The translations under genes and the position numbers were made by a program. The notes under the pieces were generated by a model. That model was not told where the DNA came from. It made no database searches and worked only from the letters and a program-made list of their open reading frames with translations. From MGBC120314 sp051877855 (lineage in GTDB: Bacteria > Bacillota > Clostridia > Lachnospirales > Lachnospiraceae), in contig JBJEJH010000038.1 in the NCBI GenBank assembly GCA_051877855.1, positions 1-29,197 on the forward strand: a stretch of DNA of 29,197 bases, given 5' to 3'. This document shows, piece by piece, positions 18,213 through 27,800 of the stretch (position 1 is its first letter; every line of letters starts with the position of its first letter).

Positions 18213-18695
18213 ATGAAGGCAATTTCTAAATTAATGTTAGGACAAATTTCAAAAGAGCAATTTTTAGAAATAAATGCAATTTCTGATATATCGCATACAA
18301 TCGTGAATGGATTGCGTGAAGCATATCAAAGTAAAAATTCAGATAATGTAGAAGAATTTATATATCTTACATTTGTATTTGAATTTTTTGATGAGAGAAT
18401 TGTAGATGTTGTAAATCGATTACTTGTTTGTGATTGGCATTATAAGCATGAAGATATTACTTGGATTTTGCAAAAAATATCTTCATGCGAGAGTTTAGAA
18501 TACTTATATGAGGCAATAGAGTTACAACCACAATATTTAGCATGGGATGATAATTATGCATTTGAGGTAAAATGCGTACGGGCGATTTACTATATTGGAA
18601 AAGAAAAATCATTTTCATATCTAGAAAAATTATGCAAGCATCCTAATCATATTATAAGAGAAATGGCACAACGGCAAATAAAAAAATTAACGTAA
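18213..18695 (+). CDS. Probable immunity protein for the RHS toxin tip (alpha-helical, HEAT-like)
   Basis: A 160-residue protein starting one base after the RHS stop codon, the position and size expected of the cognate immunity gene. It has no signal peptide or membrane segment, so it acts in the cytosol by binding the tip. The sequence is predicted mostly helical; its second half (FEVKCVRAIYYIGKEKSFSY, then LCKHPNHIIREMAQRQIKKL) resembles HEAT-type helical pairs, a fold seen in several immunity proteins. Translation is probably coupled to the toxin. The gene is AT-rich like the tip, consistent with the two moving together. The assignment rests on context and fold resemblance; I recognise no named family. 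Confidence 0.68.
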   Translation: MKAISKLMLGQISKEQFLEINAISDISHTIVNGLREAYQSKNSDNVEEFIYLTFVFEFFDERIVDVVNRLLVCDWHYKHEDITWILQKISSCESLEYLYEAIELQPQYLAWDDNYAFEVKCVRAIYYIGKEKSFSYLEKLCKHPNHIIREMAQRQIKKLT

Positions 18696-18710
18696 GAAAG
18701 TAGGTGAATT

Positions 18711-19259
18711 ATGGATAAAAAAATAAGAGCTTTCTATACTGAAGATACTATAAGAGTTTATCAGGCATATAATGAAGACATTGCGAGTGCAGCAATTAAA
18801 AGAGGTACGTTTGGAAGTAATTTCAAATTAGATAGAATGACTTGGATAAAACCATCCTTTTTGTGGATGATGTATCGATGTGGTTGGGGTAAAAAAGAAA
18901 ATCAAGAAAATATTCTTGCAATTGACATGAAGCGAGATGCCTTTGATTTTCTTGTTCAAAATGCCATAATGTCTACGTACAAAGAAGATATGGGTATTAG
19001 TCATACGGAATGGAAAGAGCAGATAAAAAAATCTGATATTAGATGCCAGTGGGATCCAGAAAGAGATGTGTTTGGAAATCCTTTGGAATATCGTTCTATA
19101 CAACTTGGCTTGAGAGGGGATGCTGTAAAAAAGTATGTTAATGAATGGATAGTAAATATTTCTGATATTACAGATTATGTAAAGGAGTTGAACGAGAAAA
19201 AGTGTATTGGAGAAGATATAAGTCCGTTGTTACCTAAAGAACAAATTTATACTGTTTAA
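18711..19259 (+). CDS. DUF4291 family protein
   Basis: A 182-residue, full-length member of DUF4291, recognised by IRAFYTEDTIRVYQAYNEDI near the start and by MTWIKPSFLWMMYRCGW (about residues 43-59), followed by ILAIDMKRDAFDFL and the late RSIQLGLRG segment. It is soluble, with no signal peptide. Function is not established to my knowledge. It starts 15 bases after the presumed immunity gene (site AAGTAGGTG) and is AT-rich like its neighbours, so it is probably in the same transcript. It may be a second immunity or effector-modifying factor or a passenger gene carried with the cassette; the sequence does not decide. Confidence 0.8.
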   Translation: MDKKIRAFYTEDTIRVYQAYNEDIASAAIKRGTFGSNFKLDRMTWIKPSFLWMMYRCGWGKKENQENILAIDMKRDAFDFLVQNAIMSTYKEDMGISHTEWKEQIKKSDIRCQWDPERDVFGNPLEYRSIQLGLRGDAVKKYVNEWIVNISDITDYVKELNEKKCIGEDISPLLPKEQIYTV

Positions 19260-19264
19260 TACGA

Positions 19265-19381
19265 GTGAAATTATTTGGCAAAAAGCATTGTTTAGAAAAA
19301 TATAAGCAGTATCAGATTGATTTAAGACCAGCTATGTATAATAAAAACATAGCTGGTCGAAATCTTATACTTGGAGCGTAG
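19265..19381 (+). pseudogene. Short 38-codon ORF/remnant between cassettes
   Basis: A GTG at 19265 opens 38 codons (starting VKLFGKKHCLEKYKQYQIDL) to TAG at 19379-19381. No ribosome site and no recognised domain are visible. It overlaps the inverted repeat at 19326-19358 and the open frame of the orphan toxin tip. It may be the tail of an earlier cassette left by recombination, or chance. Confidence 0.2.
19326..19358. repeat. Perfect 12-bp inverted repeat after the DUF4291 gene
   Basis: GACCAGCTATGT (19326-19337) and ACATAGCTGGTC (19347-19358) pair perfectly around a nine-base AT loop, 66 bases after the DUF4291 stop. There is no T tract on either side strong enough for a classical terminator. 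It marks the junction between the first cassette and the orphan tip, and might still stop or stabilise the upstream transcript. Confidence 0.55.
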
Positions 19382-19770
19382 TCGAGAGTGGTAATCCTTC
19401 TGATTCGTATTTATTTTATAAGTATAAAGAATCACTGGTAAAGGATGATGTTTTAAACAATTCGTATAAAATTATTGATGGAAAAGATTTTGGAGATCAG
19501 AACTTAATTAAAGAACTCACAAAAGATGGTAGTAACATTAACGATTGGGCTAAAATGGAATCGTCATATACTTATACAAATGAGTATGGTAGCGGGAAAA
19601 TACATTATTATTACAATGAAGTTACTGGAGGCGTAAGCTATTATGATTGTAAGATGAAAATTTCTGTGCCTAGAGATTTAAGCGGAAATCTAAAATTTAC
19701 AACTTGTGATAAAGGTAATTTTTGGATTTTGGAATTAGATGAGAATATGATCCCGATAGGAGTGAGATAA
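19351..19770 (+). pseudogene. Orphan toxin-tip fragment without start codon (displaced RHS C-terminus)
   Basis: The frame is open from the in-frame double stop at 19339-19344 to TAA 19768-19770, giving about 140 residues, but the first ATG is at 19555, inside the domain. The upstream part is clearly coding in style (SGNPSDSYLFYKYKESL, DGKDFGDQNLIKELTKDG, INDWAKMESSY), followed by GKIHYYYNEVTGGVSYYDCK. This fits a polymorphic-toxin tip cut off from its RHS core: it has no pretoxin, no start, and is followed directly by a small gene that overlaps its stop. It is probably silent unless recombined onto a core. I do not recognise the enzyme class. An annotation starting at 19555 would miss half of the domain. 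Confidence 0.62.
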
Positions 19771-20396
19771 TGGTATTAAAAAATCTTAGAGATACATATC
19801 AAAAAAGTGTATTTATTAATCAGGTTTATCCAGTGATTGCGTATAGGATTAATTCAGATAATGTAAAGGAATATAGAATATATGATGAGTCCCGTAGTTT
19901 CACATGGATTAGTGATGGCATAGAAATCATTAATGAATCAAATTTTTATTATTTTGAAAAAATAGTTAATGATGAAAAAATGTATCTGTATAAAGATATT
20001 GATGATTCATTTTTCACACTCTTTTATTTGGAAGGTGATGATTTTGAACAGATTATTGATAAACTGAAAATATATATGATTGAGATACTATCATATGATT
20101 TATCGCCAAGAGAATTATCTGAAAGTATCATTAATGTGTGTAAAGAATCTAATCAAATAGATGTGTTGTTGGAAAGTTTTTTTTTGAAAGCAGAGGAAGC
20201 TGATATATCTAAATTTGCATTTCAGTTGAGCGACAAATTGGACAAATTTTGCGAAGCAGAAATACGTATTCTTGTTAACAATATGTGTAAGATTAAATCA
20301 CTAGAGATTAAAGATTTTTTTGAAAAAATAGTGCAATGTGGTGATTATTCTGAGGAAATCATGGATGTTATATATAATTATTTATATGGTTCGTGA
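19770..20396 (+). CDS. Putative immunity protein paired with the orphan tip
   Basis: A 208-residue soluble protein whose ATG overlaps the stop of the orphan tip (TAATG at 19768-19772), the tight coupling typical of toxin-immunity pairs. The first half looks alpha/beta (VYPVIAYRINSD, FTWISDGIEIIN, LYKDIDDSFFTLFYL); the second half is helical and acidic. No named family is recognised. Retaining an intact immunity gene beside a disabled tip is common in RHS arrays, because it protects against siblings that still fire that tip. A run of nine T residues (20177-20185) sits inside the frame and would be prone to slippage. Strongly AT-rich. Confidence 0.6.
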   Translation: MVLKNLRDTYQKSVFINQVYPVIAYRINSDNVKEYRIYDESRSFTWISDGIEIINESNFYYFEKIVNDEKMYLYKDIDDSFFTLFYLEGDDFEQIIDKLKIYMIEILSYDLSPRELSESIINVCKESNQIDVLLESFFLKAEEADISKFAFQLSDKLDKFCEAEIRILVNNMCKIKSLEIKDFFEKIVQCGDYSEEIMDVIYNYLYGS

Positions 20397-20426
20397 AAGA
20401 ATCAGCATCCTCATGATTGATTAAGG

Positions 20427-21356
20427 GTGAAGAGAGGGTACAATATATATAGCCTTTTTTCAGCGTTTGGACACACCATACTGAATTTAATCGGATTCGT
20501 GCCGGGAGTTGGTGATGTGGCAGACGGACTTAATGCGCTGTGGTACCTTGCAGAGGGGAACTATGCTGAGGCAGCTATCAGTGGAATCTGTGCGATACCT
20601 GCGGTAGGACTTGTTGCAAATTTATTCGGGGCATCACCAAGCGTGATTCGTGGAATACGGATCGCAGGGAATGTGGGAAAGATATACCTGGGTGGAAGCG
20701 CTGGAAAGCAAAACCTTGATAACATCCATAAGATGGTGGTAAGTGGCAACGGTCAGTGGTATGATTACCTGAGGGAAGGCGGAATGTTAACCCTGAATAT
20801 GTTAAGCTGCGCCATGGGCACCTCCGGGGTGATGGATGATGTTAATGACATCGTCAAACAGTATCAGAAGGCAAGAACGCAGAAACTGGCCGATTATGTG
20901 TCACAGAACACGGTAATAGGAGACGGATTCGATAACAAAACGTTTAACACGGATGATATAGTATCTGGGAGTGGTAGTAAGACTATTTCTTATACAGACT
21001 ATGACAATATATATCAGAGTAGTATACATAATGCAGGAAAAGACAAGGTAATGCTTGGAAAATATGATGGAGGTGGTCCAACCAGTTATATAACAAAAGC
21101 AGGAGATGATTATACATATTTTAGTTTAGGGAATGATTGGAATACTATTAAGGCTAAATATGGATATACGGATAATGATATGTTTAAATTGTTTAATGAG
21201 GCATTCTTAGATGATGGGATAAATGCAGGAAAAACATTTCAGTTTTCACACAATCCGATTAAAGATACTGGTACATTAGGACAGGAGTATCAATACCTAC
21301 TAAAAAATAACTACAAGTGGGATGGTGGAACTATGACAATGAAACCACAATATTAA
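20427..21356 (+). CDS. Orphan RHS C-terminus: pretoxin copy plus a different toxin tip
   Basis: From a weak GTG at 20427 (no convincing ribosome site) this encodes 309 residues. Residues 9 to about 185 repeat the pretoxin of the main RHS protein, beginning at the same place relative to DPFGL (YSLFSA) and ending at the same SGSGS. After that comes an unrelated tip of about 125 residues with SSIHNAGKDKVMLGKYDGGG, TSYITKAGDDYTYF, DNDMFKLFNEAFLDDGI and TFQFSHNPIKDTG. It has no signal peptide, YD repeats or core, so it cannot be secreted by itself. It is a stored warhead that becomes active only if recombination joins it to an RHS core. The tip's conserved D/G/H-rich motifs suggest an enzyme, but I cannot name its class. 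Confidence 0.78.
   Translation: MKRGYNIYSLFSAFGHTILNLIGFVPGVGDVADGLNALWYLAEGNYAEAAISGICAIPAVGLVANLFGASPSVIRGIRIAGNVGKIYLGGSAGKQNLDNIHKMVVSGNGQWYDYLREGGMLTLNMLSCAMGTSGVMDDVNDIVKQYQKARTQKLADYVSQNTVIGDGFDNKTFNTDDIVSGSGSKTISYTDYDNIYQSSIHNAGKDKVMLGKYDGGGPTSYITKAGDDYTYFSLGNDWNTIKAKYGYTDNDMFKLFNEAFLDDGINAGKTFQFSHNPIKDTGTLGQEYQYLLKNNYKWDGGTMTMKPQY
20451..20980 (+). repeat. Direct repeat, copy 2: pretoxin segment in front of the orphan tip
   Basis: This matches 17303-17832 base for base in length at an offset of 3148, with about 40 substitutions and no gaps. Bases 20751-20914 are identical to 17603-17766 over 164 bp. Both copies keep the same reading frame into their tips, so a crossover anywhere within the repeat yields an intact fusion of RHS core and the new tip. 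The amino-acid differences fall mainly in the VPGVGDVADGLNALWYLAEG and GLVANLFGASP stretches. Confidence 0.9.
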
Positions 21357-21368
21357 AGGAGACCAACA

Positions 21369-21722
21369 ATGAATGTAGATGAATTATATGATTTAGTGGA
21401 AGATTTTTTTGGATATAAAGCAAAGATGAGGTATATTAATTCCGCAACAAAAGAAGTTGCATGTATATTATATGATTCCTTTTGGCTAAAATGTGATTTG
21501 GATGATCAGTATGGAAGATTTGGAGCGGGCTTGGAAATAGGAAAGGAAGGTGTAATAACAGAATTTTTAGGAAAAAGTTGTTCGTTAAATAGTGATGTTG
21601 AGTCAATAAAAAAGAGTTTGCAAATTATTGATAATTATTGCCGACTTCGTCTGCCAGATAAGTTTTTAGATGCATATTATAAAGCTTATGTGTTGAGTCA
21701 ATATGAAGATTGCGATATATAG
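21369..21722 (+). CDS. Putative immunity protein for the second orphan tip
   Basis: A 117-residue acidic soluble protein, starting 12 bases after the tip stop behind a good AAAGGAGA site. It begins MNVDELYDLVEDFFGYKAKM and ends with LPDKFLDAYYKAY, an alpha/beta/alpha outline common among small immunity proteins. No signal or membrane segment. Its place directly downstream of a toxin tip, its size and its own strong ribosome site support the role; no named family is recognised. It would travel with its toxin if the cassette recombined. Confidence 0.62.
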   Translation: MNVDELYDLVEDFFGYKAKMRYINSATKEVACILYDSFWLKCDLDDQYGRFGAGLEIGKEGVITEFLGKSCSLNSDVESIKKSLQIIDNYCRLRLPDKFLDAYYKAYVLSQYEDCDI

Positions 21723-21737
21723 AATTATGGTTATACT

Positions 21738-21854
21738 TTGGGACTCCCAACAACCTATAACTCCTGCACTTCTATTAATTAACCATCATGGCTGTTGCGA
21801 AGCAATTAAGAATCCATGATGTTAATTAATAGACACTGTCTAGCAAAATTTTGC
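21738..21854. repeat. Cluster of four inverted repeats at the junction with the second RHS gene
   Basis: Between the last immunity gene and the truncated RHS frame lie: TTGGGA-C-TCCCAA (21738-21750); a 16-17 bp imperfect stem, TTAATTAACCATCATGG (21775-21791) with CCATGATGTTAATTAA (21814-21829), whose loop contains a TTGC-GAA-GCAA mini-hairpin; TAGACA-C-TGTCTA (21830-21842); and the perfect 12-bp palindrome GCAAAATTTTGC (21843-21854). No T tract follows the large stem, so it is not a standard terminator. It may be a recombination scar or the end of a lost IS200/IS605-like element; no transposase is present. Confidence 0.6.
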
Positions 21855-24800
21855 CGAGTTGGGTATACGGACGAACATAGCGAATTTAATATACAGTGAA
21901 ATCGTTTCAGGATATATTGTAAACCCGAAAATAACGGCAATCAGTCCACAGGATGCTTCGGTTATGGGAGGAAAGAATCGGGTTACGGTTCAGGTAAGAT
22001 TTGTAAACAGCGGAAACAGTATTGGAAACAAAGTAAAATTTGAATATTCCGATGATACAGGGAACTGGTACCCAATGTCATCGAATCTGTCAGGACAGCA
22101 GAATTACACGGCAAGGGAGCTTTATGCGGAATGCAGGTTTAATACAGCAAATCTTCAGAGCGGTGAATATACCATAAGAGTCACATTGTATGATGAAGAC
22201 GGTAATACAGACGAGGAAATGGTTACCTATGTCATTGATAATGACCCACCGGAGAAGGTGACAAATGTAAGCTGTGAATCCCGTCAGGGCTGTTCCTATC
22301 TTACATGGGACAGGACGAGCGCACCGGATTGTAAGGAATATCGCATTTACAGAAAAACAGAAAGTGCGGAAAAATATTCCCTCATGACCAAGCAGGATGT
22401 ACAAACCGGTACAAAATATGTCGATACCAGTCTGACAGAGAATGTGACCTATAAATATTACATTACTGCCGTGGATGAATGGAACAATGAAAGTGGTGCA
22501 AGCGACATTGTGACAATAACTGCCGAGGCGGATCAGGAAGCACCCGTTGTGACGGCTGTTGAAGTCCAAGGTAATAAGGCAGCACAGCAGGCTTTCGTTG
22601 TAATTAAGGCAGAGGATAACAGGAAGGTTGATAAAGTCCGGCTTCAATATTATGATGAGGAAAATGACAGATGGATTGATATTGGAAAGGAAGATGCCGT
22701 TAAAGATCAGGCAGACATAGAATGGAATACCTCAGGACTGAAAGAAGGCACATACACGTTAAGAGCGTGTGCATGGGACAAAAACGGCAATCAGAGTGAG
22801 GAATTTGAAACACAGACAGAGGTGGATAATCAGGGACCGGGAAAGATAAAGATCACGGAAGTTATTCCTTATGCCGGTTATGTAAGTATAAAATGGGAAG
22901 ATGTAAAGGAAGAGGACTTTGCATATTTTCAGGTGGAAAGGCTGGAAGAAAATGAAGTCCGCATTGAGGGGACCAGTGAAAATGTACTGGGAATGCATAT
23001 AACCGGATTAAAACCGGAGACGGAATATGTATTTCGTGTTGTCGGATATGATAACCTCGGAAACCGAGGAGAAGAATCGGATAATATTATAGTAACCACA
23101 CAAGCGGATAATATTGCGCCATGGATTGAAGCCTTTTTACCGGTAGAATCCTATTACGGAAGCACCATTCCATTCCGGATCGATGCCGAGGATAATGATG
23201 CCGTAAAGAATGTGATCATCGAGTATTCCATTGATGAAATAAACTGGGAAACAGCCGTAGTACTGGATAATAGTGGTATGGAGAAGAACTGTTCCATAGA
23301 GTATGAATATGACATATCAGGATTACCGGAAGGAAAGGTCCGGTTTCGGGCAATTGCTGTTGATTACTACGGTAATCGCAGTGAAGCCCGGAACATGGTA
23401 CAGAATGTGGACAGAACTCCACCTATGGTAGTAACCGATCTTGCAGCAAAGGATATTGGGGGATGTATACAGTTTTCATGGAACACCACACAGGAAAATA
23501 TCAGTCATTACCGTATACAGCGTTGTGTAAATGATTCAGATGTGTATGCTGTATTGGAAGAGACATATACCGCCAGGATATATTATGATCGCAATGTAGA
23601 AGATGGAAAAACATATGGTTACAGAATACAGGCAGTGGATGTGGCAGGAAATATAAGTGAACTTTCGGATGAAGTTATGGCAACAGTTACTCCGGATATA
23701 ACATCTCCACAGATTTATGGATTTATGCCTGCTGCCGGGAATGCCATAGGAGAAAATGCCGAAATCAGTGTTGTGGTATATGATGCAGGTCTGGATTCAG
23801 TAATGCTGGAATACAGGGAAAATCAGTCCGGAACATGGAGTGTTGTGGATGAAGTGACCTCTTTTGATGATATATATGAAAAAGCTGATTTTACATGGAA
23901 CACAAAAGGACTGGAAGAAGGAGTGTATGAGTTCAGGGCGGTTGTTAAGGACAAAAGGGGAAATGTAAGCCTTGCCACAGCTACCTATGATCTGGATAAG
24001 ACAGCACCGGAAAAACCGGTATTAAGCGCCCAAAACGGAAATAATAAAATTCTTCTTGAGTGGACACAGGAAGAATGCAGTGACTTTGCATATTTTGTTA
24101 TTATGCGTAAATCCTCACTGGATAACCGATATGAGACCATCGCAAGAGTAACAGAAAAAGAATATCTGGATCAATCCGTTATGGCAGAGGTTACCTATAC
24201 CTATAAGATCCAGGCCTGGGATAAACAGGGAAATTACTCGGAAAGTGAGGCCGTATCGGCATATGCCAATGATGTGGATGATGAGGCACCACGGGCAATT
24301 CTTCCGGAAGAAATCATAGCAGTTACCGGAATGGCTTTTACGCTGGACGGAACCCAGTCTACGGATAATAAAAGAATCGTGGATTATGAATGGGACATGG
24401 GTAACGGTGACAGGTTATCGGGAATCATACCGGAATATACCTATACGGAGGAAGGAATCTATCCGGTCAGACTGACCGTAAAAGATTCCGCCGGAAATCA
24501 GGATTCCTGCCAGACCATTGTACGGGTGTATGATGGAAGTAATTATGGAAGAAAAGATCTGTATGTAGTGGATGAGAATGATCAACCTGTGCCTCATGCA
24601 TACGTATATTATCGTCAGTCCGAAAGCGAAATCAGACCCCTCATGACCGATGAAGATGGCAGGGTAACACTTGCAGCGGTACCGGGAATGTGGAAAATAG
24701 CAGTCTATAAGCCGGGATATTTACCACAGGAATATGATATTAAGGTGGAAAATATAGGATTAAATCCACAAGAGACAGTAAAGATAACTGAGGAAGAACT

Positions 24801-27800
24801 ATTTATTGGAAATTTCAGTGTACATCATATGTCCCTTGCAGAAATGATTGAAGCCGGAATTGATTTTTCCGATCCGGAAAATTATAATCTGTATACATTT
24901 TTAGTAACGTTGAAATTTTCCAAAAGAGATATGGAGGTAATTGAAATACCGATTATGTCCGGAGGCAGAAACAATACCGTGGGAAATACTAATTCCGGGT
25001 CTTCTGCCGGAGAATATCATGGAGACGGTAATCAAACAATGCATATTTTAAATCCGGAACAGGTAATTGGAGGTGGACAACCTGTCTATGCATACCTTCA
25101 AACGACGGAAAGCATATCATGGCTTAAGGACATGTTCTGGGTAGAACTTGGCATTGTTAATCAGGCCGATAAAAAATTTGCTCTTGAGAATGCCTCTGCA
25201 TCCTTATCATTGCCCGACGGACTGGAATTAAGCGGCACGAAAACACAGCAGGAACTTGTGAAGGACATGGGAACCATAGAGGGTAAATCCACAGAGAGTG
25301 CATGCTGGTACATAAGAGGAAATAAAAAAGGGAAATATGAAATACAGGCACAGTTTCATGCAACATTAATGCCTTTTGGATTACCGGTGGAAGCCTGTTT
25401 TACCAATGATTCGGTGGAAGTAATGTCCGGAGAAGGAATTGAAATCACCATATCACCGGAAATGTTCGCTTATATTGGGGAAAAATATTATATGCAGTAT
25501 AAGCTTACGAATACATCCCAAAGAGCATTCTATAATTTAACTACAAGCTTTGGAACCTATGAGCAGACGGAAGCAAGTTATGAATATCAGATCGAAGATC
25601 CCTATACGGGAGAAATACAGATACAGAAGTATGAAGGAGCAACCTATTACATCAGTGAAGCAAGTGAATGTCCAAGGCTTCCGGTAATCTCCGAGGGAGA
25701 AAAGTTGCAGATTGGAGTCCTGGAACCGGGAGATTCGATTTATGGAACATACAGTGTAATATTTAATGCTGAGGGAGATCCGGGAGAGAACTATTATGAA
25801 CTGGCTGATGTGGTTGTCGATGAATTAACAAACAGTAATGCGGGAATTAGTATAGTGGTTGAACCGATTCCAAGTCATATCACTAAGGCAAAAGTAAGAT
25901 ATACCATTATAAATAATGTATGGGGAGATCCGGTTGATATGACAACGGGAGCCTTTACGGAACAGTTCAGCCTGCTGGGGCTTAAATGTGAACCCGCAGT
26001 GATGTTTGACATCGGTTATACCTCACTAAATGCATCGGAAAAAGGAAGCTTTGGTTATGGCTTCGGACATAACTTTGAAAGCCATATTGAACAGGAAGGA
26101 GGAATGTTAAAGCTATATCTTTCGCCATATGAATATATAACATTTGTGGATGAAAGAAGCATGGAGCGTATTGTGCGGGGAACAGCAGATAATGGCGTCA
26201 TCAGTCTGAAACAGACGAATGAGCCGGCAGATTATGTAACCACCGGTGAAAGCACTCAGGGTTACCGAATCCACCGGAATGGGGACGGAAGTTATCTGCT
26301 CTCCAAGGAAGATGGTCAGATATGGGAATACGACAGCAACGGAAAACTTGTAAAAATGAACCTTCTTAACGGAAAGAGGGTAGAACTGTCTTATGGCAGT
26401 AATTCTATGAAAATAACAGAACCGGAATCCGGCATGTATATTTATGCCATATATAATGACGAAGGTCTGATTACTTCCCTTGAGGATAATGCCCAAAGAA
26501 GGGTGCTGCTTTCCTACGAAGACGGCTGCCTTGTAAAGATTGTCAATGCTGCAGGAGAAACGGTAAGGCTTACATATGATGAAAATCATCTCATGACAGA
26601 AGGCTATAATAACGATGGAATCCGTTATCTTAAGAATTATTACGATGAAACAGGACGTGTAATTGAACAGGATGATGCGGATGAACATACACCTCATGTT
26701 ACAATTTCCTATGATGTTGACCGGTATGGAAATACTATAACGAAGGCAACAGACCGTAACGGGGATACCACAACTTATTATTCGGATATGTTTGGACACA
26801 TAACAAGACAGATAGATGCCAACGGCAATGTGTACTCTTATACCTATAACCTAAAAGGTGTCACTGTCAGGGAAACGGACGGAACAGGAGCCTCAACCAC
26901 ATACATCTATGATGATGCAGATGATCTTGTGGGTATTAAGGACTGTCTCGGGAATACCACCGTAATCAAATATGATGACAGGAATAACATCACGGAAATG
27001 ATAACCCCGGATGCGGTATCCACTACTTACACCTATGACGATAAAAACCGTATGACATCCACAACATCAAAGACCGGTGTAGTTACAAGCTATACCTATG
27101 ACTCCTATGGAAGAGTGGTGTTGAAAGCGGAAGAGGGACTGGGAGAAAATCAATATGTCTATGAAAAGGGTCTCAACACCCGGGTAATTGATTATCTTGG
27201 CAATACAACTGCCATGACCTATGATGCAATTGGAAACATTACATCGGTAACAACGGCCGACGGTGCAGTTACACGATATGAATATGACCCATTGGGAAGA
27301 AATACCGCCATTGTGTATGCAGATGGAGGAAGAGTAGAATATACCTATGACTGCAATAACAACGTCACTTCCATAAAGGATCAGAACGGAAATGTTGTAC
27401 ATTTTGAATACAATCCAAACGGATGGCTTACCCAAAGTACAAATGTACTGGGAGGAATCACCCGGTATGAATATGATCATGAGGGAAGGGTAATCCGGCG
27501 GACCAATCCGGACAAAACGACAGTAACCACTACTTATGACGGAGTGGGAAATGTTATAGAGACTGTCGATGAGGCGGGCAATACCTATGCCTACACCTAC
27601 GACAGAGCAAACCGCATAATAACGGAAACGGCACCGGATAATGGTGTGACTTCCTACCAATACTATCTTGACGGCAAGAAAAAGACCGTAACCTATCCGG
27701 ATGGAAGCGGCATCCTGTATACCTATGATGCTGTCGGAAACCTGATCAAAACAAGGGACAGCAGCGGACATGCATATACTTATGAGTATGATGCTGCCGG

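Noticed and set aside
21738..21829. Reading the large stem as a Rho-independent terminator.
   Set aside because: No T tract follows either strand of the stem and the loop is long and itself structured; listed as an inverted-repeat cluster instead.
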